From contig JAHCJR010000007.1 of assembly GCA_026126165.1 (NCBI GenBank), positions 1 through 62,630 on the forward strand: 62,630 nt of DNA, written 5' to 3'. This document shows, piece after piece, positions 47,028-56,746 of the stretch. The number at the start of each line of letters is the position of its first letter. Position 1 is the stretch's first letter. The translations under genes and the position numbers were made by a program. This DNA is from Alphaproteobacteria bacterium (GTDB lineage Bacteria; Pseudomonadota; Alphaproteobacteria; Ferrovibrionales; Ferrovibrionaceae). A model generated the notes under the pieces. That model ran no database searches. It saw only the letters and a program-made list of their open reading frames with translations, and was not told the origin of the DNA.

Positions 47028-48842
47028 TCAGCCAAACACATACTGTCCCGGCGCATCCGCGAGCGCCTCCCCAAGCGGCGGCGGGGCCACCATTTCCCCG
47101 GACCGCCGCACGAGCCATTCGCGCCAGACCGGCCACCAGGATCCCTGCTGCACCGGCGTCTCGCCGACGAAGCGTTCGGCGTCCCGGAACGGATGGTCGG
47201 CGTCGCGATGAATAACCTGATAACGCCGCCCCTTGCGGCCCGGCTCGCTGACGATGCCGGCATTGTGGCCGCCGGAGGTGAGCAGGAACGTCACGTCCGT
47301 ATCGGTCAGGAGGTTGATCTTGTAGACCGACCGCCAGGGCGCGACATGATCCCACACGGTGCCGACAGCGAAGACCGGCGCGCGGATGTCGGTCAGGGCC
47401 ACCGGTCGGCCGCCGACTTCATAGCGGCCCTCCGCCAGGTCGTTGTTCAGGAACAGCCTGCGCAGATACTCCGAATGCATGCGATAGGGCATTCGCGTGG
47501 CATCGGCGTTCCAGGCCATGAGGTCGATCATCGGCGCCCGCTGGCCCAGCAGATATTCCGACACCAGCCGCGACCAGATCAGATCGTTGGAACGCAGCAG
47601 ATGGAACGCGCCCGCCATCTGCTTGGTATCGAGATAGCCCTGTTCCCACATCAGGTCTTCGAGGAACGAAATCTGCGCCTCGTCGATGAAGAGCATCAGT
47701 TCGCCCGCCTCGGAAAAATCCGTCTGGGCGGCGAGCAGCGTGATGGACCGGAGCCGCTCGTCGCCATCGCGCGCCATCTGCGCGGCGGCGATGGAAAGCA
47801 GCGTGCCCCCCAGGCAGTAGCCGACCGCGTGGACCTGGCTGCCGGGCTGGATGCGCGAGATGGCATCGAGTGCCGCTGCCGGACCGAGGCGAAGATAGTC
47901 GCTCATGCCGAGATCGCGTTCTTCGGCGCCCGGATTCTTCCATGACATCATGTAGACCGTATGCCCCTGTTCGACGAGATGGCGCACCAGGGAGTTCTCC
48001 GGCGACAGGTCGAGAATGTAGTATTTCATGATCCAGGCGGGAATGATCAGGATGGGCTCCGCATAGACCTTTTCGGTCGCGGGCGCATACTGGATCAGTT
48101 CCATCAGGCGGTTGCGCAGCACCACCTTGCCCTTCGTCACGGCCAGGTTCTCGCCGACCCGGAAGCGCTCCGCGCCGGCCGGCGGCTTGCCGAGCTGGGC
48201 GCGCTCCCAGTCCTCGATGAAGTTCCGCCAGCCATTGACCAGGTTGAAGCCCGACTGCTCGATGGTGGCGCGCAGCACCAGCGGATTGGTGGCGATGAAA
48301 TTGCTGGGGGAAAACATATCCAGCATCTGCCGCGCGACGAACGAGACCACCTCCTCGTGATGGCGCGCCACGCCGCGCACGTCGTTGGTGGCGTTGTGCC
48401 ACCATTGCTGGGTCAACAGGAATGCCTGGTGGATCAGGTTGAAAGGCGGCTGGTGCCAGGCCGGGTCGCTGAACCGCTTGTCCTGCGGCAATGGCTCGAT
48501 ACAGCACTCGCCGGCGCCGCCTGATTGCAGGCACTGGCCGGCGAAATGGGCAAAGCGCATGGCTTTCCGCTGCGCCTTGCGCACCAATTCCAGCCGCTTG
48601 CCCGGGGAAAAGGCAAGATGCGTCGCCCAGTCCAGGTAGGCAGCCGACAGGGCAAGGGGCGAGAGACCGGCCGTCAGCCGCGCCAACGCCACGTTCGTCA
48701 TCCGGTCCATGGAGATCGTGGACATGCTGATCTCCGGCAGATGCGGCGCGCCGGGCACCGGACGCGATGGCGGCGAGGCTGCGGCCTCCGGCTCGGGCCT
48801 GTCGTTCGCCGGCTTTGGCATGACACGCATCTGATCGGTCAT
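47028..48842 (-). CDS. phaC: Poly(3-hydroxyalkanoate) synthase
   Basis: A 604-residue enzyme that polymerises hydroxyacyl-CoA into storage polyester on granules. The lipase-like box is GYCLGG with C343; D498 in WDHVAPW and H526 in GGHNAG complete the triad. The N-terminal PhaC domain (about residues 90-260) is intact, and the length fits class I/II synthases. The ATG at 48842 follows GGAAAGGAAAAG; a longer frame upstream has no support. No phaA, phaB or phasin gene is adjacent. An FNR-like site lies 109-122 bases upstream. Confidence 0.94.
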   Translation of the reverse strand: MTDQMRVMPKPANDRPEPEAAASPPSRPVPGAPHLPEISMSTISMDRMTNVALARLTAGLSPLALSAAYLDWATHLAFSPGKRLELVRKAQRKAMRFAHFAGQCLQSGGAGECCIEPLPQDKRFSDPAWHQPPFNLIHQAFLLTQQWWHNATNDVRGVARHHEEVVSFVARQMLDMFSPSNFIATNPLVLRATIEQSGFNLVNGWRNFIEDWERAQLGKPPAGAERFRVGENLAVTKGKVVLRNRLMELIQYAPATEKVYAEPILIIPAWIMKYYILDLSPENSLVRHLVEQGHTVYMMSWKNPGAEERDLGMSDYLRLGPAAALDAISRIQPGSQVHAVGYCLGGTLLSIAAAQMARDGDERLRSITLLAAQTDFSEAGELMLFIDEAQISFLEDLMWEQGYLDTKQMAGAFHLLRSNDLIWSRLVSEYLLGQRAPMIDLMAWNADATRMPYRMHSEYLRRLFLNNDLAEGRYEVGGRPVALTDIRAPVFAVGTVWDHVAPWRSVYKINLLTDTDVTFLLTSGGHNAGIVSEPGRKGRRYQVIHRDADHPFRDAERFVGETPVQQGSWWPVWREWLVRRSGEMVAPPPLGEALADAPGQYVFG

Positions 48843-48950
48843 CGCTCTTTTCCTTTCCACAGGCGACCCGGACCGGTCTGACCGGGTGCTTATGACCATG
48901 TAACGTCCCGCTCAATGTGGGGATTGCAAACCAGGAAGGCATCTCCTTCA

Positions 48951-48964
48951 TTGCTCAAGATCAA
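48951..48964. promoter_or_regulatory. Imperfect FNR-like site between phaC and the 49006 gene
   Basis: Read on the minus strand the site is TTGATCTTGAGCAA, nine of ten consensus positions. In class II spacing toward phaC a -10 TGCAAT (48928-48923) matches four of six. Toward the 49006 gene the predicted -10 is poor. It may put phaC under oxygen control. Confidence 0.45.
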
Positions 48965-49005
48965 TTTATATGTAATGCTAACTGGGTCTTTTTACGGATC
49001 TTCCC

Positions 49006-49194
49006 ATGCTATTCCTTATCGGTGTCGCCCTTCTGGCAGGCGCAAGTGTCGGCATTGTGAACTTGCGGAATCTGGTCAATCTCAGCGAACCGCCAGCGCT
49101 GCTGCGCAGCGAACTGATGGTCGAGATGCTGCTGCTTGGCTATATGTCCTTGTCGATCCTCGGCATTTGCATCATCCTGAAGCAATTCTTGTAA
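49006..49194 (+). CDS. Small membrane protein of unknown function
   Basis: A 62-residue open frame with two hydrophobic segments: MLFLIGVALLAGASVGIV and GYMSLSILGICIILKQFL. No family recognised. The upstream 60 bases are AT-rich for this genome (TTTATATGTAATGC), which suits a promoter. The ribosome-binding site is weak. It precedes the epimerase gene by 99 bases. Evidence for coding is the topology and isolated AT-rich leader, so confidence is moderate. Confidence 0.45.
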   Translation: MLFLIGVALLAGASVGIVNLRNLVNLSEPPALLRSELMVEMLLLGYMSLSILGICIILKQFL

Positions 49195-49293
49195 TCCGCA
49201 TGGCCTGTTAACCCTTCCTTGGTCCGGTCGCGGCTTGGATAGTGCGTCATCCGGACGGTCCGGATGCGGATTACGGCAGAGGCCGAGGTCAGG

Positions 49294-50277
49294 ATGGGAG
49301 CCTATCTGGTCACCGGGGGCGCCGGATTCATCGGCTCGCACCTGGTCGAGGCGCTGATCGCCCGGGGCGAGCGCGTTCGGGTTCTCGACGATCTTTCCAG
49401 CGGAAAAAGGGAGAATCTTCCCTCCGGCGCCGAACTGATCGTCGGCGACGTCGCGGATGCGGCCCTGGTCGCGCGGGCCATGGAGGGTGTGCGGGGCTGC
49501 TTCCACCTGGCGGCGATTGCTTCGGTGCAACGCAGCATGGAGGAATGGCTGACGACCAACCGGGCCAACCTGGTCGGAAGCATCGCCGTGTTCGATGCGG
49601 CCCGGCGACAGCCGACGCCCGTTCCGGTGGTCTATGCCTCCTCCGCCGCCATCTACGGCGACAATCCCGATATGCCGATCGCCGAGAGCGCACCACCGGC
49701 CCCGCTGTCCGCCTACGGCGCGGACAAGATGGCAAGCGAACTGCACGGCCGGGTCGCCTGGCTGGCGCATGGCGTGCCCACCATCGGTTTCCGCTTCTTC
49801 AATGTCTATGGACCGCGACAGGACCCGAACTCGCCCTATTCCGGCGTCATCGCCATCTTCGCCGACAGGATCGCGCGCGACTGCCCGATCACCATCTTCG
49901 GCGATGGCGAGCAGGTTCGGGACTTCGTCTATGTGGCCGACGTGGTCCGCTTTCTGCTCGCCGCCATGACACGGCCCGACCTCGCCGGGCAGGTTTTCAA
50001 CATCGCCACCGGCCGGCCGACCAGCGTCAACGAACTGGCGCGCGCCATCGCCGCCACGGTCGGGCGGCCGGCGCGGATCGAACGGGCCCCGGCGCGCACC
50101 GGCGACATTCGCCTTTCCATCGGCAACCCGGCGCGGCTCAACGCCACCTTCGGCTTCGCGGCCGAGACCAGGCTGATCGATGGTCTCAAGCCCACGCTCG
50201 CCGCCGGCGGACCGGACCTGCGGGCGGAAGCGAAGAACGCCGCGCGAACCCCGAGGCCCGCCCCGCTTACGACCTGA
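49294..50277 (+). CDS. NAD-dependent sugar-nucleotide epimerase/dehydratase
   Basis: A 327-residue extended SDR. The Rossmann motif is VTGGAGFIGSHL, the catalytic site is YASSAAIYG with YGADK (Tyr and Lys), and FRFFNVYGPRQDP follows. These resemble UDP-glucose 4-epimerase and related enzymes. GAGG lies five bases before the chosen ATG; an earlier ATG would add ten residues before the Rossmann fold. It probably makes a sugar for surface polysaccharide. The 3' end overlaps the convergent protease gene by 11 bases. Confidence 0.88.
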   Translation: MGAYLVTGGAGFIGSHLVEALIARGERVRVLDDLSSGKRENLPSGAELIVGDVADAALVARAMEGVRGCFHLAAIASVQRSMEEWLTTNRANLVGSIAVFDAARRQPTPVPVVYASSAAIYGDNPDMPIAESAPPAPLSAYGADKMASELHGRVAWLAHGVPTIGFRFFNVYGPRQDPNSPYSGVIAIFADRIARDCPITIFGDGEQVRDFVYVADVVRFLLAAMTRPDLAGQVFNIATGRPTSVNELARAIAATVGRPARIERAPARTGDIRLSIGNPARLNATFGFAAETRLIDGLKPTLAAGGPDLRAEAKNAARTPRPAPLTT

Positions 50278-51664
50278 TCACCAGCAGCAAGGCGCTGTTG
50301 CCGCGCAGCAGGTTGAGCACGAGCGTCCCCGACGATGCCGCAATGCGGGTCCGCAGTTCCTCGACCGAACGGACGCTTTCCCGGTTGACCGCAAGAATGA
50401 CATCGCCCGTCCGCAGGCCGCGCGACCAGGCGGGCGAGCCGGGTTCGCAGGCACTCACCAGCACACCCTCCACCTTGCCATAGACCGGAAGGGTCGGATC
50501 GAGATCGCGAAACGCCGCGCCGGCTAGCTGCGGCAGGGCGGCATCGAAACGCACGGAAGCGGGCTCCGGGCGGGCGATGCGCAAGGTCACCTCCATCTGT
50601 CGGCCCTCCCTGACGAGGCCAAGCGTGACGCTTCGGCCGACCGGCGCGAGGCCGATGCGATTGCGCAGGTCGGTGGCGCTCCGCAGCGGACGGCCATCGA
50701 AGCGCAGAACCACATCGCCCGTGACAAGGCCCGCCTCCGCCGCCGGCGAGCCCGGTTCCACCTGGGTCACGACCGCGCCCTCGGTCATGCGCGCCAGGCC
50801 CATCGCCTGCGCGAGATCCGGCGTCAGGTCCTGCACGCCGATGCCAAGCCGGCCGCGCCGCACCTCGCCATGTTCGGCAAGCTGGTTCATCACGGCGCGG
50901 GCCATGTTGGCCGGCACGGCAAAGCCAATTCCCACATTGCCGCCGGCGGGACCGATGATCGCCGTGTTGATGCCGATCAGCCGCCCTCGCAGATCGACCA
51001 GCGCGCCGCCGGAATTACCGGGGTTGATCGAGGCGTCGGTCTGGATGAAATCCTCGTATCCATCGGCATTGATGCCGGTGCGCCCAAGCGCCGAAACGAT
51101 GCCCGATGTCACGGTCTGGCCGAGGCCGAACGGATTGCCGATCGCCACCACGTAGTCGCCGACCCGCAGCGCATCCGAATCGCCGAAGGGCAATGCCGTC
51201 AGGCCCTCCGCCTCGACCTGCAGCAGGGCGATATCGGTATCGGGATCGCTGCCGACGAGGCGCGCCCTGAAGCTGCGGCGATCCTTGAGCGTCACCACGG
51301 CTTCGCTTGCCCGCTCGATGACGTGATGATTGGTCAGGATCAGCCCGCGCCGCGCATCGACGATGACGCCCGATCCCGCGCTCAGTTCCGGCCGCGGCGC
51401 CGCGTCGGGCAGGTTGAAGAAACGGCGAAAGAACGGATCGCGCAGCAGCGGATTGTCGGCCGTCGGCGATCGGGAAATGACGGCGATATTGACCACCGCC
51501 GGCGTCACCGCCTCGATCAGGGGCGCCAGGGTGGGAGGCGGGCCGAGCGGCGCCGGCGACTGCGCCAAGGCCGACGGCAGCCCGGCGCGCCATGACAGTG
51601 CCAGCAAGACAGTCAGGAACAGCCACCCGGCGAGGGAAGCGCGTGTCCGGCCAAAGCCTGCCAT
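50267..51664 (-). CDS. degP: HtrA/DegP-family periplasmic serine protease
   Basis: A 465-residue protease/chaperone of the cell envelope. It has a signal peptide, then the catalytic triad histidine in LTNHHVIE, aspartate in DTDIALLQ and serine in GNSGGAL. Two PDZ domains follow, the first around RGRLGIGVQDLTP and the second around ACEPGSPAWSRGLRTGD. I used the ATG at 51664; a TTG 15 bases upstream is possible. It degrades misfolded exported proteins. Confidence 0.94.
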   Translation of the reverse strand: MAGFGRTRASLAGWLFLTVLLALSWRAGLPSALAQSPAPLGPPPTLAPLIEAVTPAVVNIAVISRSPTADNPLLRDPFFRRFFNLPDAAPRPELSAGSGVIVDARRGLILTNHHVIERASEAVVTLKDRRSFRARLVGSDPDTDIALLQVEAEGLTALPFGDSDALRVGDYVVAIGNPFGLGQTVTSGIVSALGRTGINADGYEDFIQTDASINPGNSGGALVDLRGRLIGINTAIIGPAGGNVGIGFAVPANMARAVMNQLAEHGEVRRGRLGIGVQDLTPDLAQAMGLARMTEGAVVTQVEPGSPAAEAGLVTGDVVLRFDGRPLRSATDLRNRIGLAPVGRSVTLGLVREGRQMEVTLRIARPEPASVRFDAALPQLAGAAFRDLDPTLPVYGKVEGVLVSACEPGSPAWSRGLRTGDVILAVNRESVRSVEELRTRIAASSGTLVLNLLRGNSALLLVIRS

Positions 51665-51739
51665 TCTCGCATGCCCCAAGCTATGTCCCTGAAGCAGGAT
51701 TTCATGACGCTGGCCGGAATTTCAAGGCCCCCGAACGGC

Positions 51740-52267
51740 TCAGCCGGCGGGCTTCGCCTCCCTGGCCGGAACCGGCCCCGGGCCGGCGACCGCGCCAGCC
51801 TTCGGATCGCCCGACTTGGCCGTCGCCTGGCCGGGCGGCAGGCTGTTGGCGGCAACCGGCTGGGCCGGGCGCGGCGGCGCGAGCTGGGCCAGTCCGGCCT
51901 CTTTCGGATTCTCCAGATTCCGGCACAGCCCGTCGATCACGGCGCCGGTCTCCACGGCCAGTTCCTTGTGCAGCACGTCGCCATGCATGCGGGCGCTGGC
52001 GGCGATATAGACGGAAAGCGCGCGGACCCGCCCGCGCACCTCGCCCAGGATGCGCACGCTGTCGGCCACCACCTCGCCGGCCACGCTGCCGCTCTCGCCG
52101 ACGCTGAGATCGCTGCAGGTGATGTCGCCCTCGACCCGACCATCCACATGAACATCGCCATCCGTGACGATGTTGCCCGTCAGGGTCAGATCGGCGCTGA
52201 TGATGGAAGGCACCGCGTTGCCCCCGGCCTTGCCGCCCTTCCGGTTCTTCTGGCTCTTCGAGAACAT
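51740..52267 (-). CDS. Bactofilin (polymer-forming cytoskeletal protein)
   Basis: A 175-residue bactofilin. The central beta-helix domain is seen in SIISADLTLTGNIVTDGDV followed by VDGRVEGDI, and VGESGSVAGEV. The N-terminus is short and lysine-rich; the C-terminal 55 residues are rich in proline and alanine and are probably disordered. Bactofilins form filaments at the membrane and help place cell-wall enzymes. It stands between the HtrA gene and the LuxR-type gene, all on the minus strand. Confidence 0.92.
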   Translation of the reverse strand: MFSKSQKNRKGGKAGGNAVPSIISADLTLTGNIVTDGDVHVDGRVEGDITCSDLSVGESGSVAGEVVADSVRILGEVRGRVRALSVYIAASARMHGDVLHKELAVETGAVIDGLCRNLENPKEAGLAQLAPPRPAQPVAANSLPPGQATAKSGDPKAGAVAGPGPVPAREAKPAG

Positions 52268-52433
52268 GCCTTGACGCCTCCTGCTCCCTGCGCCGGCCCG
52301 GATGTAGCGCGCGACGGCCGGACCCGAGGCCCGTCGCCTCTCGCCATTCCCCTAGCCTCGGCCCCTCCGCGAAACCATAGGCGCGCCGCCGGCCGCGGAC
52401 AACCTTGCTCCGGCGGCGGCGGGCCGTGCCCGG

Positions 52434-53153
52434 TCAGTTGATGCGTGCCCCGCTCGCCCAGTGGACCAGCGACTGGCGGTTGGATACGCCGGCGAAGCGG
52501 TACAGGCGCTCGAGCATGGTCTTGACCGTCGAGGCGGCGATGCCCATGCGCCGGGCGATCTGGGCGTTGCTCAGTCCATCCTGGAGCAGGCCGATCAGTT
52601 CCGCCTGCCGCAGCGTCAGCCGCCCGCGCCCGGCGGGGGCCAGCTTGGAGATGATCACCAGATAGGCCGGTGCAGCGCCCCGCGCCGAGCAGGGGGTGAC
52701 CTGCAGGCCGACACCGAGGTCGGGACGCACGAGAAAGTCCGCCTTGCGCGGGGACTGGCGCACCAGTTCGGCCATCACCCTGTCGAATCCGGGCAGGCTC
52801 GCGCGCGCCAGCGCACCGCCTGGCGATTCCGCCACCACCCGTCCGTCCGCGCCCACCAGAAATGCTGGTTCCGGACGGGCCATCAGGAGGTGATGGATCG
52901 CCTGCAACAGCTCGCCCGCATTCAGCGACTGCTCCAGCGCGGCCGCCTCGGCGCCAGGCTGCAAGGCATCCGCCGGTCCGGTCATTACGCCCGGCATTCC
53001 TGGCATGCAAATGTCGCCGCCCGGCCGCATGACACCACCCGAAGGGCGTGTCGCGGAAGCTGCATGGGGAGTTTCGCGTTCATGTTTCACAGGCGCATTG
53101 AACGGGACCGCGCCTGCCGTGTTCAAAACACATGGACGTGAGTCGAGCGACAT
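52434..53153 (-). CDS. LuxR-type transcription regulator
   Basis: A 239-residue regulator. The C-terminal LuxR (GerE) helix-turn-helix is clear: LTLRQAELIGLLQDGLSNAQI, followed by GIAASTVKTMLERLY. The N-terminal region resembles a PAS-like sensor (AFLVGADGRVVAES). There is no acyl-homoserine-lactone domain signature. The start is uncertain: an ATG at 53153 gives a leader without clear structure, and internal ATGs near residues 42 and 50 are alternatives. The upstream region is rich in inverted repeats and may hold its operators. Confidence 0.8.
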   Translation of the reverse strand: MSLDSRPCVLNTAGAVPFNAPVKHERETPHAASATRPSGGVMRPGGDICMPGMPGVMTGPADALQPGAEAAALEQSLNAGELLQAIHHLLMARPEPAFLVGADGRVVAESPGGALARASLPGFDRVMAELVRQSPRKADFLVRPDLGVGLQVTPCSARGAAPAYLVIISKLAPAGRGRLTLRQAELIGLLQDGLSNAQIARRMGIAASTVKTMLERLYRFAGVSNRQSLVHWASGARIN

Positions 53154-53311
53154 TCACACCCATGTGACAGGCGACACCATTGTTCTCCCGAGGTTTGCAG
53201 GAGAGGCCAAAGCCGCAGCCGAACGACGTAGGCCGGTCGGCGTATTTTCCATCTCGCGATTTTTTGATAGAAGAATCAGCACGACAGACGCAGTCGTGAG
53301 GTGCAAAGAAA

Positions 53312-53393
53312 TTCCCTTCGCCTGAGGCCTTACGGGGGCTACGTCATAGGCCAAGTTGATCCAATATGTGGGACCAACATCAGGCGAAGGGAA
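53312..53393. repeat. 14-base inverted repeat with nested hairpin
   Basis: TTCCCTTCGCCTGA at 53312-53325 pairs perfectly with TCAGGCGAAGGGAA at 53380-53393. Inside the loop a second stem, GTTGATCC (53355-53362) with GGACCAAC (53371-53378), has one mismatch. Nested stems without an open frame point to RNA structure. Confidence 0.65.
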
Positions 53394-53530
53394 ACTTACG
53401 GGCCCGTGTCGGAGACATGGGGGAAATCACGCTCGGATAGGAGTCCCGCAAGACTTGATCTCTTTGCTCTGGAACCGGCCCGCATGTGGCCCGTTCCTTA
53501 TGGGCCGTAACTTACGGGCATCCCCGGCCA

Positions 53531-53559
53531 CGCGAAATACGCCGACCGGCGTATTCGCG
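53531..53559. repeat. 29-base palindrome
   Basis: Core arms AATACGCCG and CGGCGTATT are separated by two bases and extended by CGCGA on one side and TCGCG on the other with a single bulged A. The left-arm sequence recurs inverted at 53232-53247. It could be an operator or the end of a transposable element. Confidence 0.65.
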
Positions 53560-53662
53560 CCGGTTTGGCAATGACATTTCAGTGATCGCGCGGCCTGGTA
53601 TCGAAGGTTCTCGTCCATGCCTTGTGAAAGTCCGGACTCAAGCAAGACCCACGGGTGCCAGA

Positions 53663-54145
53663 TCACGGCAACGGGGCAAGCCCCTTCTCCATAAGTACGG
53701 CCTTGCCAGCGAATCCCAGGGCCTCATAGAAGCGGATCGCCGCCAGGTTGTCCTCGCGCACCGGCAGTGCGATCGAGCCGGCGCCCGCGTCCCGTGCCAT
53801 TGCCTCGGCGCGCTTCAGCAGGGCGCGGCCGATACCCTGGCCGCGCGCCTCCTCGGCGACGAAGATGTCTGAGACCCAGAACTTGCGCAGCGCCCGGTCG
53901 GTGTCGTAGGCCCAGTGCCAGAGCAGATAGGCGAGCACTCGCCCGTCTTCGCCCGGCCGGCCGGCCACGAGAACGCCGAAGGCCGGGTCCGGACCGAATC
54001 CGTCGCGCAGCACGCGCCCCTCGCTGAAGACCCGCCCGCCCAGCCCTTCATGCAGGTCGAGCGCATTGGCGAGGCGGGCGATCTCCGCCGCATCTTCTGC
54101 CCTGGCCGGCCTGATCTCGATTGGCTGGGTCTGCCCCACTGACAT
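53663..54145 (-). CDS. GNAT-family N-acetyltransferase
   Basis: A 160-residue acetyltransferase with the acetyl-CoA motif RGQGIGRALLKRAE near residue 105 and the GNAT N-terminal IEIRPARAEDAAEIARLA. The C-terminus (AIRFYEALGF) is standard. Substrate unknown. It is divergent from the RNase Z-like gene and stands alone. Confidence 0.88.
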   Translation of the reverse strand: MSVGQTQPIEIRPARAEDAAEIARLANALDLHEGLGGRVFSEGRVLRDGFGPDPAFGVLVAGRPGEDGRVLAYLLWHWAYDTDRALRKFWVSDIFVAEEARGQGIGRALLKRAEAMARDAGAGSIALPVREDNLAAIRFYEALGFAGKAVLMEKGLAPLP

Positions 54146-54200
54146 GACCCCGGCTTGATACTAGTCTTTGCCCGGACAGGCCATAGGGAGAAATGCAGGC

Positions 54201-55079
54201 ATGGACGTGACCCTCCTCGGCACCGGCTGCCCACAGGTCGACACGCGGCGCCACGGGCCGGCCAGCCTGGTTCGCCATGACGGCCGGGCCTTCCTCGTCG
54301 ACTGCGGTTCGGGCGTCACCCAGCGCCTGCTCGGGGCCGGAACGAAGGGGGCGGCGCTCGATGCGGTGTTCCTCACGCACCTGCATTCCGACCATCTGGT
54401 CGATCTTTTCCAGCTCGTCATTTCGAGCTGGCACCAGGGCCGGCCAAGGCCGCAACGCGTCTTCGGCCCGCCCGGCACCCGGCGCTATGTGGATGCCCTG
54501 CGCGCCCTGTGGCGGGCGGAACTCGAGCAGCGCATCGCCCATGAGCGACGCCCGTCGGTCGCGGCACTCGAGATCGAGGTGAGCGAGATCGGCGAGGGCT
54601 GCATCCTTGACGAGGGCGGCGTCCGGGTGGATGCGGTGGCGGTGCGCCATCAGCCGGTGCGACACGCCTTCGGCTTCATCTTCTCGGCCGGTGGCGGCAA
54701 GCTCGCCTTCAGTGGCGATACCGCCTATGCGCCGGAGCTGATCGAGGCGGCGCGCGGGGCCGACGTGCTGGTGCACGAATGCTTCATCCATCGCGAGATG
54801 CCGGTCATCCCCGGCGTGCGCACCGCCGAGGGCATCGCGGCGGTCGCCAGCTACCACACGCTCTCGAGCGAGGTGGGAAAGGTCGCGAGGGAAGCCGGGG
54901 CGCGCTGCCTGCTGCTCAACCATTTCGTGCCGACCCGCTTCGACGAGGCGGCGCTCATCGCGGAGATCCGCGCGGACTATTCCGGCCCGATCGTGGTCGG
55001 CGAGGACCTCATGCAGTTCGACCTGGCCAGCGGCACGCTCCGCCATGGCGAGGCACGGATCGGTCTCGTGCTGCGCTGA
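54201..55079 (+). CDS. RNase Z-like metallo-beta-lactamase-fold hydrolase
   Basis: A 292-residue zinc hydrolase. The motif LTHLHSDHLVDLFQL and the following aspartate in FSGDTAYAPEL match the RNase Z/ElaC group; the last metal histidine is in LLNHFVP. The distinctive exosite arm of true tRNase Z is not obvious, so phosphodiesterase or another activity is equally possible. It starts MDVTLLGTGCPQVDTRRHG. GGGAG lies ten bases before the ATG. Confidence 0.82.
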   Translation: MDVTLLGTGCPQVDTRRHGPASLVRHDGRAFLVDCGSGVTQRLLGAGTKGAALDAVFLTHLHSDHLVDLFQLVISSWHQGRPRPQRVFGPPGTRRYVDALRALWRAELEQRIAHERRPSVAALEIEVSEIGEGCILDEGGVRVDAVAVRHQPVRHAFGFIFSAGGGKLAFSGDTAYAPELIEAARGADVLVHECFIHREMPVIPGVRTAEGIAAVASYHTLSSEVGKVAREAGARCLLLNHFVPTRFDEAALIAEIRADYSGPIVVGEDLMQFDLASGTLRHGEARIGLVLR

Positions 55080-55085
55080 AGGCGT

Positions 55086-55373
55086 TCAGGCGGCGCCGCT
55101 GCCGCCACCCGTACCGCCGCCGCGACCGCGGCGCCCCAGCGCGTCGAAGAGCAGCTTGATCAGCCAGATCGGCACGACAATCACGGCACCGAGCAGGACG
55201 TAACGCGCGCCCCACTCGACCGCGTCCACCACGAACTGGAAAATCTCGCGCACGGTCTCGCCGAAATTCTCGATCAGGCGCTGCGGCGTGATGTCGAAGA
55301 ACGACATCACCATGCCGGCGACCAGCGAGAAAATGATGAGCTTGAGGATCGTTCCGCCGAGTTGTTGCGGCAT
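55086..55373 (-). CDS. DUF6460 membrane protein
   Basis: A 95-residue protein with two membrane helices (LIIFSLVAGMVMSFF and RYVLLGAVIVVPIWLIKLLF) and a glycine-rich end. It matches the DUF6460 type common in alphaproteobacteria. The ATG at 55373 starts MPQQLGGTILK, as in relatives. Function unknown. Confidence 0.8.
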   Translation of the reverse strand: MPQQLGGTILKLIIFSLVAGMVMSFFDITPQRLIENFGETVREIFQFVVDAVEWGARYVLLGAVIVVPIWLIKLLFDALGRRGRGGGTGGGSGAA

Positions 55374-55454
55374 CCTTGATGTCTCCCTCGGCCCTTCGGC
55401 CGGCATCAGCCGATCATAGCCTGCCGGCGCAATGCGGCAAGTCCGTGGCCGTTC

Positions 55455-56657
<1,203 letters not shown>

Positions 56658-56746
56658 GTCTCGCTCCTCTCTGCCCTCTTCACTCTTGCCGGCGGATACT
56701 GGCACCGTTATCACAGGAATGCGAGGCCCTGCGAAACGGAACCGCG

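Larger units (their letters stand above)
53154..53662. other. Non-coding region rich in inverted repeats
   Basis: About 500 bases with no convincing gene and lower GC than the surroundings. It contains a pair of 16-base inverted repeats (53232-53247 and 53535-53550) that bound a 319-base segment, a 14-base inverted pair inside it (53312-53325 and 53380-53393), a long palindrome at 53531-53559 and three copies of TTACGGG (53330, 53396, 53512). This could be a structured RNA, a MITE remnant, or operators of the LuxR-type regulator. Confidence 0.6.

Noticed and set aside
50967-50980. TTGATGCCGATCAG, one mismatch from the FNR consensus
   Set aside because: It lies deep inside the HtrA coding region, far from any start, and arises from ordinary codons.
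53301-53574. Two short plus-strand frames in the repeat-rich region
   Set aside because: They lie in nested inverted repeats, lack ribosome-binding sites and have no protein-like composition.
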